This document shows, piece after piece, positions 14,945 through 14,945 of a stretch of DNA of 14,945 bases. The position numbers and the translations under genes are program-made. The stretch lies in contig JAJZAL010000124.1 of assembly GCA_021799405.1 (NCBI GenBank), forward strand, positions 1 to 14,945. The letters run 5' to 3'. Source of the stretch: Acidobacteriota bacterium. Its GTDB lineage: Bacteria > Acidobacteriota > Terriglobia > Terriglobales > Acidobacteriaceae. Below the pieces are notes generated by a model. The model had not been told where the DNA came from. It did no database searches and saw nothing but the letters and a program-made list of their open reading frames with translations. The stretch's first letter is position 1. Each line of letters opens with the position of its first letter.

Positions 14945-14945
14945 G

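Noticed and set aside
1..14945. Defence system, mobile element, CRISPR array or biosynthetic cluster
   Set aside because: No integrase, transposase, nuclease, helicase, methyltransferase, toxin-antitoxin pair, direct-repeat array, NRPS or PKS sequence is visible on either strand.

Overview
The window is high-GC, gene-dense bacterial chromosome that most resembles Acidobacteriota, probably class Terriglobia. The main argument is the 817-residue MacB/FtsX-type permease with no ATPase partner (3002-5455), which matches the family named for Acidobacteria (acidobacterial duplicated orphan permeases, ADOP). The fibronectin-type-III lipoprotein and several conserved proteins of unknown function fit the same group. 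I see no rRNA, tRNA, CRISPR array, insertion sequence, integrase, prophage or plasmid gene, so this looks like ordinary core and lineage-specific chromosome rather than an island.

Left part (1-5455). A membrane-protein pair opens the window: the C-terminal end of a DUF2339 protein, overlapping by ATGA with a DUF3999 protein. An MFS transporter converges on this pair from the minus strand. The orphan permease diverges from the MFS gene across a short shared promoter region.

Middle part (5519-8646). A plus-strand series codes for a three-module FN3 lipoprotein, a fumarylacetoacetate-hydrolase-family enzyme 31 bp behind it, and a TalB-type transaldolase of the pentose phosphate pathway. The series ends at a clear intrinsic terminator. 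A conserved 182-residue protein of unknown function follows under its own leader.

Right part (9461-14945). On the minus strand are a DUF3592-like one-pass membrane protein, a CDF zinc/divalent-metal exporter and, downstream of the exporter, a secreted S15/CocE-type hydrolase. The hydrolase keeps the residues that define alpha-amino-acid ester hydrolases and has an extra N-terminal beta module. On the plus strand are an F420:NADP-oxidoreductase-like Rossmann protein and HslV, the peptidase of the HslUV protease; hslU would be expected just beyond the window edge.

The genes do not form one pathway. The supported units are the DUF2339-DUF3999 pair, the FN3-FAH pair, a possible CDF-hydrolase unit, and the start of hslVU. 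Three genes (permease, hydrolase, hslV) start at TTG with strong Shine-Dalgarno sequences. I did not find a convincing undescribed multi-gene system. The points most worth a second look are the modular hydrolase, the overlapping DUF2339-DUF3999 pair, the unknown 182-residue protein and a possible leaderless start on the metal exporter.
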